From SAR324 cluster bacterium (lineage in GTDB: Bacteria; SAR324; XYD2-FULL-50-16): a stretch of 64,000 nucleotides of DNA. The notes under the pieces were generated by a model, which was not told the origin of the DNA, did not search any database, and was given only the letters and a program-made list of their open reading frames with translations. Each line of letters starts with the position of its first letter. Within the stretch, counting starts at the first letter, position 1. A program made the translations under genes and the position numbers. Location: the NCBI GenBank assembly GCA_028282885.1, contig JANQGX010000086.1, positions 186,001 to 250,000 on the forward strand, read 5' to 3'. This document shows, piece by piece, positions 1-8,159 of this stretch.

Positions 1-75
1 GAATCTATGGATAAAGCTTATTTAAAAGCACTTGGTTTCAAGTATTTCTGCAAATTTGTGGGAGCAAGTTGTTAA
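1..75 (+). CDS. C-terminal end of an upstream gene (partial, tentative)
   Basis: Reading from base 1 there are 24 sense codons followed by a TAA at 73-75 that directly abuts the ATG of the next gene (TAAATG). The reading frame is open to the window edge and the encoded tail ends in FVGASC. The direct stop/start junction is what would be expected of an operon partner, but 24 codons can be open by chance. No family can be named. Confidence 0.35.
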   Translation, partial: ESMDKAYLKALGFKYFCKFVGASC

Positions 76-1332
76 ATGGCGACTCAAGAGTCAAAAAAAC
101 AGGCCGATTCCAAGCCGTCCAGAGAACAAGCATCCAGCAGCTTTTCCGTTGATCCCGAACTTATAAAAAGAATTAAAGAGGTATCGGCCATTCCGGTTCC
201 CAAGGGAGATGAATTCTGGCAAATCGAAAAAGTAGCCATCAATACATCAGAAAAAAAATTCCTGGGAATTTTTAAGCGTAAAACCCTGAGCCAGGAAGAG
301 ATAAAAGATCTGCGCAAGAGTGCCGTTCAATCACCCGGAAATACCCGAACACGCATAAACAAGCTTAAAAAGCAATACCCGAATAACCCGGTCCTTTACA
401 TGCTTTCAGCCATTTGCACCAATGGCATGCTGTTAAACTCCAGTAATCAGAAAGAGGTTTTCAGGGGCTTAAAAACCTCTGCCAAGGAAGCAGCCATGGC
501 CCTGGTGAGTAACGGGGTCAGTGTCTACAATTGCGAGAATTTCTTCCGCATCTATTTCACCATGCTGGATCGATTCAAGCGCCAGCAGATTAAGGTATAT
601 GAAAGGGTTACCCAGGATCCGCGCCTGGACAAGTATAAACAGGAACTGATTATTACCATGCAGCTCTCGGATCAGCTGATGTCTGATAAATCACGGATCT
701 TCAATGTGCTGAACCACCTGAAGAAAAAACTGAAGTCATCGCTCTATGCCGCCTCGTTCAGTTTCAAAATGATCTCAGATGCGGCAAAATACATTGAGCT
801 CGGAAAGCCCAAAGAAAAAATGGCAATGGGAACTGCGAGTGAGATTATCGCTTATATGTACGCTCTCTGTGTGGCATTTGCACGGATTCCTTTTTTGACA
901 GCACTGGTTGATGAAATCCTTGAACTGCTTCCCGACGCTAACAAAGCTCTTCTGCTTAGAAAGATCTCAATCCGCTCCGTTCGTAATTTTGCCTATTTCC
1001 GGCTGGCAACAACCGAAGGTGACCGGGAGACCATGGCAAGGCTGGGAAAACAGATCTTTAAAGACAATCTGACAGGTGTTCAGAAACTGGAAGGTCAATC
1101 CCTATACCAGAGTTTTGAAACCGATCCTTTTTTTAACCTGGCTTTTATTGCAGAGATGACTGCTGGCCTCTACAAAAAGGATGATCATGACAAAATCCTG
1201 GACACAGCGATTCGTGCCGTTGAATCGGTTGTGAAGAGGGATATGTCCAAAAATCATGTCTTCACGGAAACAGCCAGCAATCACACACATAAACTGAATC
1301 TCCTGAAAGAGGGGAAATCGGATGCAGCCTGA
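76..1332 (+). CDS. Hypothetical protein, 418 aa
   Basis: I do not recognise a family. The protein is predicted to be cytoplasmic: it has no signal peptide or convincing membrane span. The first 30 residues are polar and Lys/Ser/Gln-rich, as in a disordered leader. The rest reads as mostly alpha-helical, with many Leu/Lys/Ala heptad-like stretches, and a region near residues 85-115 resembles degenerate TPR-like helices (NPVLYMLSAIC). A GGAG lies about 10 nt before the ATG, and the start abuts the stop of the preceding frame, so it may be the last gene of an operon that begins outside the window. It converges on hemH with a 3-bp gap. Its length, clean start and lack of low-complexity sequence make it a real gene; its function is unknown. 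Confidence 0.8.
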   Translation: MATQESKKQADSKPSREQASSSFSVDPELIKRIKEVSAIPVPKGDEFWQIEKVAINTSEKKFLGIFKRKTLSQEEIKDLRKSAVQSPGNTRTRINKLKKQYPNNPVLYMLSAICTNGMLLNSSNQKEVFRGLKTSAKEAAMALVSNGVSVYNCENFFRIYFTMLDRFKRQQIKVYERVTQDPRLDKYKQELIITMQLSDQLMSDKSRIFNVLNHLKKKLKSSLYAASFSFKMISDAAKYIELGKPKEKMAMGTASEIIAYMYALCVAFARIPFLTALVDEILELLPDANKALLLRKISIRSVRNFAYFRLATTEGDRETMARLGKQIFKDNLTGVQKLEGQSLYQSFETDPFFNLAFIAEMTAGLYKKDDHDKILDTAIRAVESVVKRDMSKNHVFTETASNHTHKLNLLKEGKSDAA

Positions 1333-1335
1333 TGT

Positions 1336-2388
1336 TTAGGCGGGTTCCAACCGGCTCCTGATCATACCCGCCACAGCGGAAACCCAGTGGTTTTCACTGT
1401 TCAGGGAAGGTACCAACAGCAATTCTTCACCCCCTTTCGCGATAAACTCGTTTTTTACCTCCATCAGGATCTCCTCTGTGGTTTCCAGACAATCCGCGAC
1501 AAACGAAGGACAAAAGACCATCAGCCGCTTGATCCCTTGTTCGGCCAACCTGCGGACTTCATCAATTGTATAAGGTTCCAACCAGCGGGACCTGCCAAGG
1601 CGTGACTGAAAACTGACCGATCGTCCGATATCTCCTGTATTCAGCTTTCTTTCAATTTCCCTTGCTGTTTGAAAACATTGCGCCCGATAGCAAGTCGTGT
1701 TTGAGGAGTTATATACGGCACAACAATTATCGGTTTTCAGGCAGATATCACCGCTGATATCCCCTTTAACGATGTGGCTTTCAGGCAGTCCGTGAAAACT
1801 GAAAAGTATCCAATCGGGTCTTTTTTCCATGCAGGACTGTGCTCTGGATACCCAGGAATTGATGAATGAAGGTTCATCACAATAGGAACTGACAGTGACC
1901 AGTTCGGGAATGACCTCCCAGGAGCTGATGATACGCAAGACTTTTTCCAATATGGAACCGGTAGTAGCGGAGGAGTACTGCGGAAACAGGGGAAACACCA
2001 GCAAACGGCTGATTTTCTGTTTCTGAAGTTCAATCAACTGCTGTTGCAACGAGGGAGTCCCGTATCTCATGGCAAGGTTAACCGAAAAGCCTTCTCCCAG
2101 TTGGCTGGCTACGCCCTCAACCAGACATTTTCCGTGCTGCAGCAGGGGAAACTCCTTACCATTCCAGATGGATTGATATTTACTTTTTATTGCGGACGGA
2201 CGAAACGGCAAGATGAAGAGCCACAGGATCAACCATCGTAAAATGGAAGGCATGGCCATCACCCTCTTATCCGAAAGAAATTCGGCCAGATAGTTCCGAA
2301 TATGGGTTGTCGATGGAGAATCCGGAGATCCCAGGTTGACCAGCAGTACACCTGTTTTCCCTCTTTTCTCAATAGCATTGGAATTCAT
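1336..2388 (-). CDS. hemH: Ferrochelatase with clustered internal cysteines
   Basis: Inserts ferrous iron into protoporphyrin IX (or coproporphyrin III) at the end of haem synthesis, in the cytoplasm or at the inner membrane face. The N-terminus GVLLVNLGSPDSP and the FSFHGLPESH motif (catalytic His about residue 199) identify the family; 350 aa is a normal length. The ATG at 2388 is chosen over an upstream TTG at 2430 because GGAG sits 5 nt before it. Just after the catalytic His, Cys 216, 222, 223, 233 and 238 are clustered. This recalls the microbial ferrochelatases that hold a [2Fe-2S] cluster through an internal cysteine segment; the cluster here is inferred, not shown. Haem supply fits the many c-type cytochromes elsewhere in the window. 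Confidence 0.95.
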   Translation of the reverse strand: MNSNAIEKRGKTGVLLVNLGSPDSPSTTHIRNYLAEFLSDKRVMAMPSILRWLILWLFILPFRPSAIKSKYQSIWNGKEFPLLQHGKCLVEGVASQLGEGFSVNLAMRYGTPSLQQQLIELQKQKISRLLVFPLFPQYSSATTGSILEKVLRIISSWEVIPELVTVSSYCDEPSFINSWVSRAQSCMEKRPDWILFSFHGLPESHIVKGDISGDICLKTDNCCAVYNSSNTTCYRAQCFQTAREIERKLNTGDIGRSVSFQSRLGRSRWLEPYTIDEVRRLAEQGIKRLMVFCPSFVADCLETTEEILMEVKNEFIAKGGEELLLVPSLNSENHWVSAVAGMIRSRLEPA

Positions 2389-2778
2389 TGTTTCTCCGGA
2401 TTTGATGGTTAGCATTTCAGGGAACGACAAAACCTTTTTTCATGTTTTTCCGATCCCGCATTTTCTGTCAACAGGATGATAGAAGGGAAGGAGTGATGAT
2501 GGATGCAGGCTTTTGATATCGAAACTCATGGAACAACACCTCAAACAGGCATTCTTCTTGATAAAGACCTGCCGCCACAGCAAAACAGGCTTTGGCCGAT
2601 ACGGCTACAATTACCCCACTTTCAGCAACAGACAACGGGCTGGTTTGAGCCTTATTAGACAAGGATAAAAAGATTGACGAATTATGGGGTGACTTTTCAC
2701 GAGTTTCTTTGATATTCTGGTATTTTAAATCGTGACTGCAAGAAAATCTGACCATAGTACTACGCCAAGGAAGATCAT
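2389..2778. other. Divergent intergenic region between hemH and TPR gene
   Basis: 390 bp between two divergently transcribed genes, so it must hold both promoters. A minus-strand open frame crosses it (2468-2815) but overlaps the TPR gene start and has no recognisable product. I saw no convincing -35/-10 pair. A GTGA-N4-TCAC inverted repeat lies at about 2691-2702. Confidence 0.4.
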
Positions 2779-3237
2779 ATGGATAGCGATTTGATGTTGG
2801 AAGCCAAAACAGCATTAATCAACGGCGATATCGATAAAAGTATTGAGCTGTTCGACCAGGTTCTAAAAACAGAACCTGAAAACGAGATTGCCCTGTTCAG
2901 CAGGGGGACTGCCAAATTCAATCAAAAGGATTATAACGGTGCAATCGAAGATTTCGATGCCTATATCAAACTGAAGCCCTCAAACGAGAAGGTCTATTGC
3001 AGCCGGGGGAACGCTTACTTCAGCCTGCAAAAGCTGGATGAAGCACTGGAAGACTTCAATCGTGCCATCAGTATCAATCCTCAATACCCGACAGCCTATT
3101 TCAGCAGAAGTGAATTGTTCAACCAACTCGGCGAAAAAGAACATGCTGAAGAGGATAAACTCGTGGCTGAGCAGCTTCAAAGACAGATCTCCCAGGCCTA
3201 TTTCGAAACCCAGGGAATCATGTATCAAAACTTCTAA
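2779..3237 (+). CDS. Small TPR-repeat protein, 152 aa
   Basis: The protein consists almost entirely of three tetratricopeptide repeats, at about residues 3-36, 37-70 and 71-104. Each has the usual A/G-x3-Y/F...A..DF...I...P pattern (for example NGAIEDFDAYIKLKP), followed by a charged helical tail. There is no signal peptide, so it is presumed cytoplasmic. TPR proteins act as scaffolds for protein-protein contacts; no partner can be named. GGAAG lies about 6 nt before the ATG. It stands alone, divergent from hemH and 133 bp upstream of hisG. Confidence 0.85.
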   Translation: MDSDLMLEAKTALINGDIDKSIELFDQVLKTEPENEIALFSRGTAKFNQKDYNGAIEDFDAYIKLKPSNEKVYCSRGNAYFSLQKLDEALEDFNRAISINPQYPTAYFSRSELFNQLGEKEHAEEDKLVAEQLQRQISQAYFETQGIMYQNF

Positions 3238-3370
3238 GGTTCAGTTCAACTCTCTTTTCTTCTGGATTAAGCCGGTGACCATGCAAACAACTCTCTTCTC
3301 TCATCATCAGCACTAGGGATCAAAACACCGGTTTGTCTGTCTAAATCAATAAAACTATCGGAGAAATCGT

Positions 3371-4243
3371 ATGGCTGTGTTACAGCTCGGGATTCCCAAG
3401 GGAAGCCTGCAAAAAAGCACAATAGAAATATTCGCCAAGGCGGGTTACAAGATAACCGTGAGCTCACGCTCCTACTATCCTGTGATCAATGATGATGAAA
3501 TCGAGTGTATGCTGATCCGGGCACAGGAAATGGCCAGATACGTGGAAGAGGGCATACTTGACGCGGGGCTGACCGGACTGGATTGGATCAGGGAAACCGA
3601 ATCGAATGTCGAGGAAGTGGCCGAACTGGTTTACGGGAAAGTCGGTAAAAACACCTTGAAATGGGTATTGGCAGTTCCCGAAAGTTCTGAAATCAAAAGT
3701 GTCAAAGACCTGGAAGGTAAGCGAATCGCTACCGAGGTCGTAGGCCTGACCCGAAAATATCTGGAGCAACACGGTATCAACGCCACGGTTGAATTCAGTT
3801 GGGGAGCTACAGAGGTGAAACCCCCTAAACTCGCGGATGCTATCGTAGAAATAACCGAAACAGGATCATCCCTGAGGGCTAATCGATTAAGGGTGATTGA
3901 TGTGGTCTGTACTTCCAATACATGGCTGATCGCGAATAAAAAAAGCTGGCAGGACGACTTTAAGCGACAGAAGATCGAGAGACTGGCCCTGCTCCTGAAT
4001 TCAGTGTTGGTGGCTGAAAGCAGGGTGGGTTTGATGATGAATGTGCGTCAGGCGGATTTGGACGGTATTATCGAGATTCTTCCCGCTCTGAATAAACCCA
4101 CTGTATCTCCCCTTGTAAACTCCGATTGGGTTGCCCTAAACACCGTGGTTGAAGAGAAGATAGTTCGACGTATCATTCCCGAATTACTGGAGAAAGGCGC
4201 CAAGGGGATTATCGAGTACTCACTCAACAAGGTTGTTGAATAG
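3371..4243 (+). CDS. hisG: ATP phosphoribosyltransferase, long form (HisG)
   Basis: Catalyses the first, feedback-controlled step of histidine synthesis, condensing ATP with PRPP. The N-terminal GIPKGSL, the ADAGLTGLDW-like segment and the phosphoribosyl-binding stretch VEITETGSSLRAN identify the family. At 290 aa it is the long form: the last 75 or so residues are the ACT-like regulatory domain, including the typical LP...PTVSPL. It therefore should not need a HisZ partner. GGAG lies 7 nt before the ATG. No other his gene is present in the window, so hisG is an orphan here. Its 3' end overlaps the convergent phosphotransferase gene by 20 bp. Confidence 0.96.
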   Translation: MAVLQLGIPKGSLQKSTIEIFAKAGYKITVSSRSYYPVINDDEIECMLIRAQEMARYVEEGILDAGLTGLDWIRETESNVEEVAELVYGKVGKNTLKWVLAVPESSEIKSVKDLEGKRIATEVVGLTRKYLEQHGINATVEFSWGATEVKPPKLADAIVEITETGSSLRANRLRVIDVVCTSNTWLIANKKSWQDDFKRQKIERLALLLNSVLVAESRVGLMMNVRQADLDGIIEILPALNKPTVSPLVNSDWVALNTVVEEKIVRRIIPELLEKGAKGIIEYSLNKVVE

Positions 4244-5288
4244 TTTTCTCCCATCTCTCAGCTACAGCACCTATCATAGCCCTCGTGTGACTGAGTTCCT
4301 CCAGGGCTTCCTCTTTTGTCAATAATTCATTCAAGACTCGAATACCCGGTTTGATGGCCTTAAAGAAATCCTGTTTCTTTTTGACCATGGAAAGAAATCC
4401 GTAACTTCCCAGAGAGCGTATCCGTCTGATCAGAACAAACCGGTAGAAATTTTTTAGATATTCTTCGTAAGAGATATCCGGAGTGGCGATATCGTAGTAA
4501 TACTTCATCAACAGCGTTCGTTCTTCGGCTTCAAGACCGGCTTTGGAAGCAAACAAGAGCGAGGCAAGATCATAATACCGGGTTCCCAGAAAAGCGGATT
4601 GGTAGTCAAGAAACCAGGGCTGATTTCTATACCACATAATGTTCCTGGATTGAAAATCCCGATAAACAAATACATCTGCTGGCAATTCGACGATCCGGTC
4701 AATCAGGTTAGATCGCAACTCCCTCCTGACGGCTCCCGTGTAAAGATCATTCATTTTAAAGCGGTTGACAAAGTCCCGCTCAAAATAGGCCAGATCGCCC
4801 TCAAAATCCGAACGTGTCATCAGACGATTTTTCAGATATTCAGTCAGGTGAGGGGTCAGGTTATTCTGCATCTCCAGTAAAACATCCATTACCCGCTGGT
4901 AAGCGGAGACAACATATTGATGTTCACCCTGGGATCTCCAAATCTCAATTGTCTGCCCGAGGTGGTGTTCTCCGAGGTATTGTAACAGGTAAGCTTTTTC
5001 GGAAGGTGCAATGGAGATGATCTCCGGAACAGGGAGAGAAACGGCCTTCATCTTCCCCGTGATGAAAATGAAAGATCTGTTCTCTGCCAGATCTTCATGA
5101 TAAACACCCACAACCGGATCACGGGAATCATCAGGCGATGGAATCAGATGTATCTGTCTGTCGGAACCGTCTCCTTTCAATAACTTCAGCCGCAAATTAT
5201 CCGACCTGAAATGAGCCCGGGCAAGCTCCAGCAATTGATCTTGAATTTGATGGTCTGCGATCATTTCCAGGTCGGTTTTTTCAGCCAC
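4224..5288 (-). CDS. APH/choline-kinase-family phosphotransferase (AmgK-like)
   Basis: Small-molecule kinase of the aminoglycoside phosphotransferase fold. The catalytic loop reads YRDFQSRN and the metal-binding segment LDYQSA (the DFQ/DYQ type), which is closest to the sugar kinases of the AmgK/cell-wall-recycling kind rather than to drug-resistance enzymes. The usual first His of the HxD motif is replaced by Tyr; the Asp and Asn are kept. Two starts are possible: the GTG at 5288 used here, which overlaps envC by 28 bp, or the ATG at 5264, which makes an ATGA overlap with the envC stop and would suit translational coupling. It is the last gene of the long minus-strand run and follows envC, which supports a cell-wall role. 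The substrate is not determinable. Confidence 0.8.
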   Translation of the reverse strand: MAEKTDLEMIADHQIQDQLLELARAHFRSDNLRLKLLKGDGSDRQIHLIPSPDDSRDPVVGVYHEDLAENRSFIFITGKMKAVSLPVPEIISIAPSEKAYLLQYLGEHHLGQTIEIWRSQGEHQYVVSAYQRVMDVLLEMQNNLTPHLTEYLKNRLMTRSDFEGDLAYFERDFVNRFKMNDLYTGAVRRELRSNLIDRIVELPADVFVYRDFQSRNIMWYRNQPWFLDYQSAFLGTRYYDLASLLFASKAGLEAEERTLLMKYYYDIATPDISYEEYLKNFYRFVLIRRIRSLGSYGFLSMVKKKQDFFKAIKPGIRVLNELLTKEEALEELSHTRAMIGAVAERWEKTIQQPC

Positions 5289-6478
5289 TGCTCAGGATTG
5301 ACAGCCTTTTTGTTATAACGGGTTTCGAAATAGAAAAGATAACTCTCCTCTTCCTCATCGAGGGCGACATTACCCAGTACCGCGGACTGATCAACAACCT
5401 CATCAACCAATACAAATAACTCATCCAGATTACCGTAAACAGAAAAGCTGCCCTTGCCATGATCCAGAATCACCAGATTACGATAACCATGGAACGGGCC
5501 GGACCATACCACCTTGCCCTGCAGAATACTCCTGACTTCCTGGTTTTCCCCGGTCTCAATCAGGACTCCCCGTTTAAACAAGGTGTAGTATTTTGAACTC
5601 TGTTGACCAAAGCGGTGAACAGGTTTTCCGGAGACGGGCGAAGGAAGGGAATATTTGTAGCGGTACAGTCCTCGGAACTTCTGTGCTCTTCTTTCATTTT
5701 CCTTTTTGACATTCAGGGAATAAATCGCATCGTTCAGTTTCTCCAGTTCTATTTGAATGACCCCCAGGTATTTCACCCGCAGAGAACGGTCTTTTCGGAT
5801 ATGATGCAAATACACAAATTGTTGCTGCTTTTCGAACTCCAATAGCTCTGCCTGCTCCTCACGGGTTTTTCTCAATCCTGTCAGTTTGGTCTTCAAATGA
5901 CTCTGCAATTGTATTTCCTGCTCCAATTCCACCAGGTTCTCTTTCAGTCTGGCCAGGGTTACGGCATCAAGTTCCGTATTTTTGAGCAGGAGATGATGAT
6001 TTCGAAAATAGGATTGGAAGGAGTTGACATCAAGGAACAGGGTCATGCTCCTGATTTTCTTCATATAAAAGAGGGCGTGGATTTGTTGGTGGAGCTGACG
6101 TTTATCCTCAACAATCTGCTCTTTTAACCCGGAAATCTTGTTGCCGGTCAGACGCATTTCCTCTTCAAGGTTTTCTATAGCAACAACTGTCTTATTCAAC
6201 TTTTCCTGATTGTTTTTGATGTTGTTGTTTAAGACCTTCAAAACCTCAACAACATCCCACTCCCTTTTCTTCAACTCTGCCAGCAAAGCCTGGGTATTCT
6301 TGCGCTCACTGATCAGTTGACTGATCTGCCGGTTTTGCTCCTTGATATTCCGGTCAATCTCCTGCAAACCTTCAGCATAGAGGTGTGCCGTAAAAAAAAG
6401 ATGAAAGACCAGTACAATGACAGGAAGAGAGGGTTGGCAGATAGGTGGATGTAGGAATTTGACCGTCATCGCTTTCAA
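5261..6478 (-). CDS. envC: EnvC-like murein hydrolase activator (degenerate LytM)
   Basis: Periplasmic activator of septal amidases, normally recruited by FtsEX. The protein has an N-terminal hydrophobic signal (about residues 18-36) and a long coiled coil (about 38-255). The C-terminal M23/LytM domain (about 275-395) keeps the fold motifs LVILDHG and SVYGNL but lacks the zinc ligands of active enzymes: the HxxxD position reads RGVLIET and the HxH position is altered. It should therefore be non-enzymatic. The start used is a TTG at 6478 with AGG 5 nt upstream; the ATG at 6469 is the alternative. It follows ftsX by 10 bp. The amidase at 59162 is a plausible client. Confidence 0.9.
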   Translation of the reverse strand: MKAMTVKFLHPPICQPSLPVIVLVFHLFFTAHLYAEGLQEIDRNIKEQNRQISQLISERKNTQALLAELKKREWDVVEVLKVLNNNIKNNQEKLNKTVVAIENLEEEMRLTGNKISGLKEQIVEDKRQLHQQIHALFYMKKIRSMTLFLDVNSFQSYFRNHHLLLKNTELDAVTLARLKENLVELEQEIQLQSHLKTKLTGLRKTREEQAELLEFEKQQQFVYLHHIRKDRSLRVKYLGVIQIELEKLNDAIYSLNVKKENERRAQKFRGLYRYKYSLPSPVSGKPVHRFGQQSSKYYTLFKRGVLIETGENQEVRSILQGKVVWSGPFHGYRNLVILDHGKGSFSVYGNLDELFVLVDEVVDQSAVLGNVALDEEEESYLFYFETRYNKKAVNPEQWLKKPTWK

Positions 6479-6488
6479 TATAGCCTGA

Positions 6489-7376
6489 TCAGGTTTTTAT
6501 TTCCTGAAGGACCTTTCCTGTTGCCTTGAGAGAAGAAAAGAAACCCAGCAGTCCCACAAACAGCAAAACACTCAACATCTGCCCCGCGGAAAAAAAGCGG
6601 GCGATGTCTCGCAGGCTGTAAGTTGCTTCGTTGAAGGTTATCCCGGCAATTACGAATGAGTATAGCAGATAGATAACACCCAGGGAGATCAAATACCCGA
6701 TGATTGCTATAATAACACCTTCGATGACAAAAGGAGTCCTGACGAATGAAGAGGTGGCGCCCAGGGTTTTCAAAATCTCTATCTCCCCAATTCTTATCCG
6801 AACGGCAAGCTGGATGGAATTGTGTATCATCAGCACCATGCTCACAACCAGCAGGGAAATCAGAAAAAAGCCGACAAATTCGGCAATGGTGAAAAAAGTT
6901 CTGATCTGCTCTTTGGTTTCACGTCCGGTAATGACGTCATTGACACCAGGCATCGACCTGATTTTTTTTATTTCGGCATCAGTGAGAATGGTATTCTTCT
7001 CCAACGAAAATTCGATAATATCGGGAAAAGGTGGAAGCTCGATTTTCTTGAGCGCGGTTCCGGATTCACCAAAGCTTTCGATTAACTCTTCTCGGGCTTC
7101 ATCTGCTCTCACAATTCTTATATCACTGATGCCCGGAAGAACCTTCAAACTGATTACAATGTTATTCCTGAGGTTTTTTTCCGTGTCAGCATCGATGAAA
7201 ATGGAGTAGTAAGCCTGCTGGAACAGGCTCTGGGTCAGACCGATGATATTAATATACAGCAGGATGACAGAACCCAGGATGACAAGTGACACACTGGTGG
7301 TGATAATCCCTGAAACGGCAGCCGATCTGTTTTCTCGAATATTCTTAGAGGCTTTGATAAAACCGTTGGTCAGCAT
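6489..7376 (-). CDS. ftsX: Cell division ABC transporter permease FtsX
   Basis: Inner-membrane half of FtsEX, the mechanotransmission ABC system that controls septal peptidoglycan hydrolysis. Four membrane segments are visible: one near residues 20-45, followed by a periplasmic domain of about 100 residues (PGISDIR...PGVNDVITG), then three more at about 167-190, 215-240 and 262-285. At 295 aa it has the usual length. It follows ftsE by 63 bp and precedes envC by 10 bp, the classical ftsE-ftsX-envC order. No good Shine-Dalgarno precedes the ATG. Confidence 0.94.
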   Translation of the reverse strand: MLTNGFIKASKNIRENRSAAVSGIITTSVSLVILGSVILLYINIIGLTQSLFQQAYYSIFIDADTEKNLRNNIVISLKVLPGISDIRIVRADEAREELIESFGESGTALKKIELPPFPDIIEFSLEKNTILTDAEIKKIRSMPGVNDVITGRETKEQIRTFFTIAEFVGFFLISLLVVSMVLMIHNSIQLAVRIRIGEIEILKTLGATSSFVRTPFVIEGVIIAIIGYLISLGVIYLLYSFVIAGITFNEATYSLRDIARFFSAGQMLSVLLFVGLLGFFSSLKATGKVLQEIKT

Positions 7377-7439
7377 AGTCTGTTTTGGTGTTGAGTTCTG
7401 ATTCAGGCCGCAATCGGATTAAGACTCTTTTGAAGTAAT

Positions 7440-8123
7440 CTAGCAGACCTCGTGTAAGCCCGAGTTTTTAATTAGCAGAATGCGCTTGTTGTGTGCCTTT
7501 ATCAGGTTAATGTCGTGAGTGGCAATAATCACTGTTTTTCCGGATTCGTTGAGTTCAAGAAGCGTGGTAATGATTCTGCCGGCCATTTTTTGATCCAGGT
7601 TTGCCGTCGGTTCATCCGCTAAAATCAAAGCAGGAGAATGGATTGAGGCCCTGGCAATGGCGACAAGCTGTTGTTCTCCCCCGGAGAGGGATTCAATCGG
7701 TTGATCCAGCAAAGATTCAATATCAATCTTCCCGGCGACCTGTTTGATTTTCTTCTCAATATAAGATGGCGATCTGCCCTGAATTTGTAGAGGAATGGCA
7801 ATGTTCTCCTCCGCCGTTTTCAACGGCAGAAGTTTGTAGTCCTGAAACACGACCCCGATATTCAGACGATGATGAGACATCTCCTTATCACTCAAACCGT
7901 TTATCTTAGCGCCATTGACAAAGATTTCTCCCTGATCCGGCAATTCCAGACCCAGGAGCAATTTAAAGACAGTTGACTTGCCGGCTCCACTGACCCCGGT
8001 CAGGAAAAGAAACTCCCCCCGCTCCACCTGCATATCAAGGTCGGTAAAAAGAGGTTTCTTTTTTAGATAAGATTTTGTGATTTTTTTGAGCCTGATTAAG
8101 GATCTGTTCTCAGTATTAGCCAT
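7440..8123 (-). CDS. ftsE: Cell division ATP-binding protein FtsE
   Basis: ATPase of the FtsEX complex. The Walker A reads GVSGAGKST, the Q-loop VFQDYKLLP, the signature LSGGEQQLVAIARA and the Walker B LILADEPTANLD, followed by the H-loop ATHDINL. The VFQD glutamine/aspartate pair and the 227-aa size are typical of FtsE. It lies 36 bp after lepA and upstream of ftsX in the minus-strand run. The spacing to ftsX is wider than the overlap found in many bacteria. Confidence 0.94.
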   Translation of the reverse strand: MANTENRSLIRLKKITKSYLKKKPLFTDLDMQVERGEFLFLTGVSGAGKSTVFKLLLGLELPDQGEIFVNGAKINGLSDKEMSHHRLNIGVVFQDYKLLPLKTAEENIAIPLQIQGRSPSYIEKKIKQVAGKIDIESLLDQPIESLSGGEQQLVAIARASIHSPALILADEPTANLDQKMAGRIITTLLELNESGKTVIIATHDINLIKAHNKRILLIKNSGLHEVC

Positions 8124-8159
8124 TGCCCAACGGTCATTTGAGTGAGAAGATCCTTAATT

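Noticed and set aside
2468..2815. 115-aa minus-strand frame upstream of hemH
   Set aside because: It overlaps the start of the TPR gene on the other strand, has no recognisable domain and looks compositionally random.
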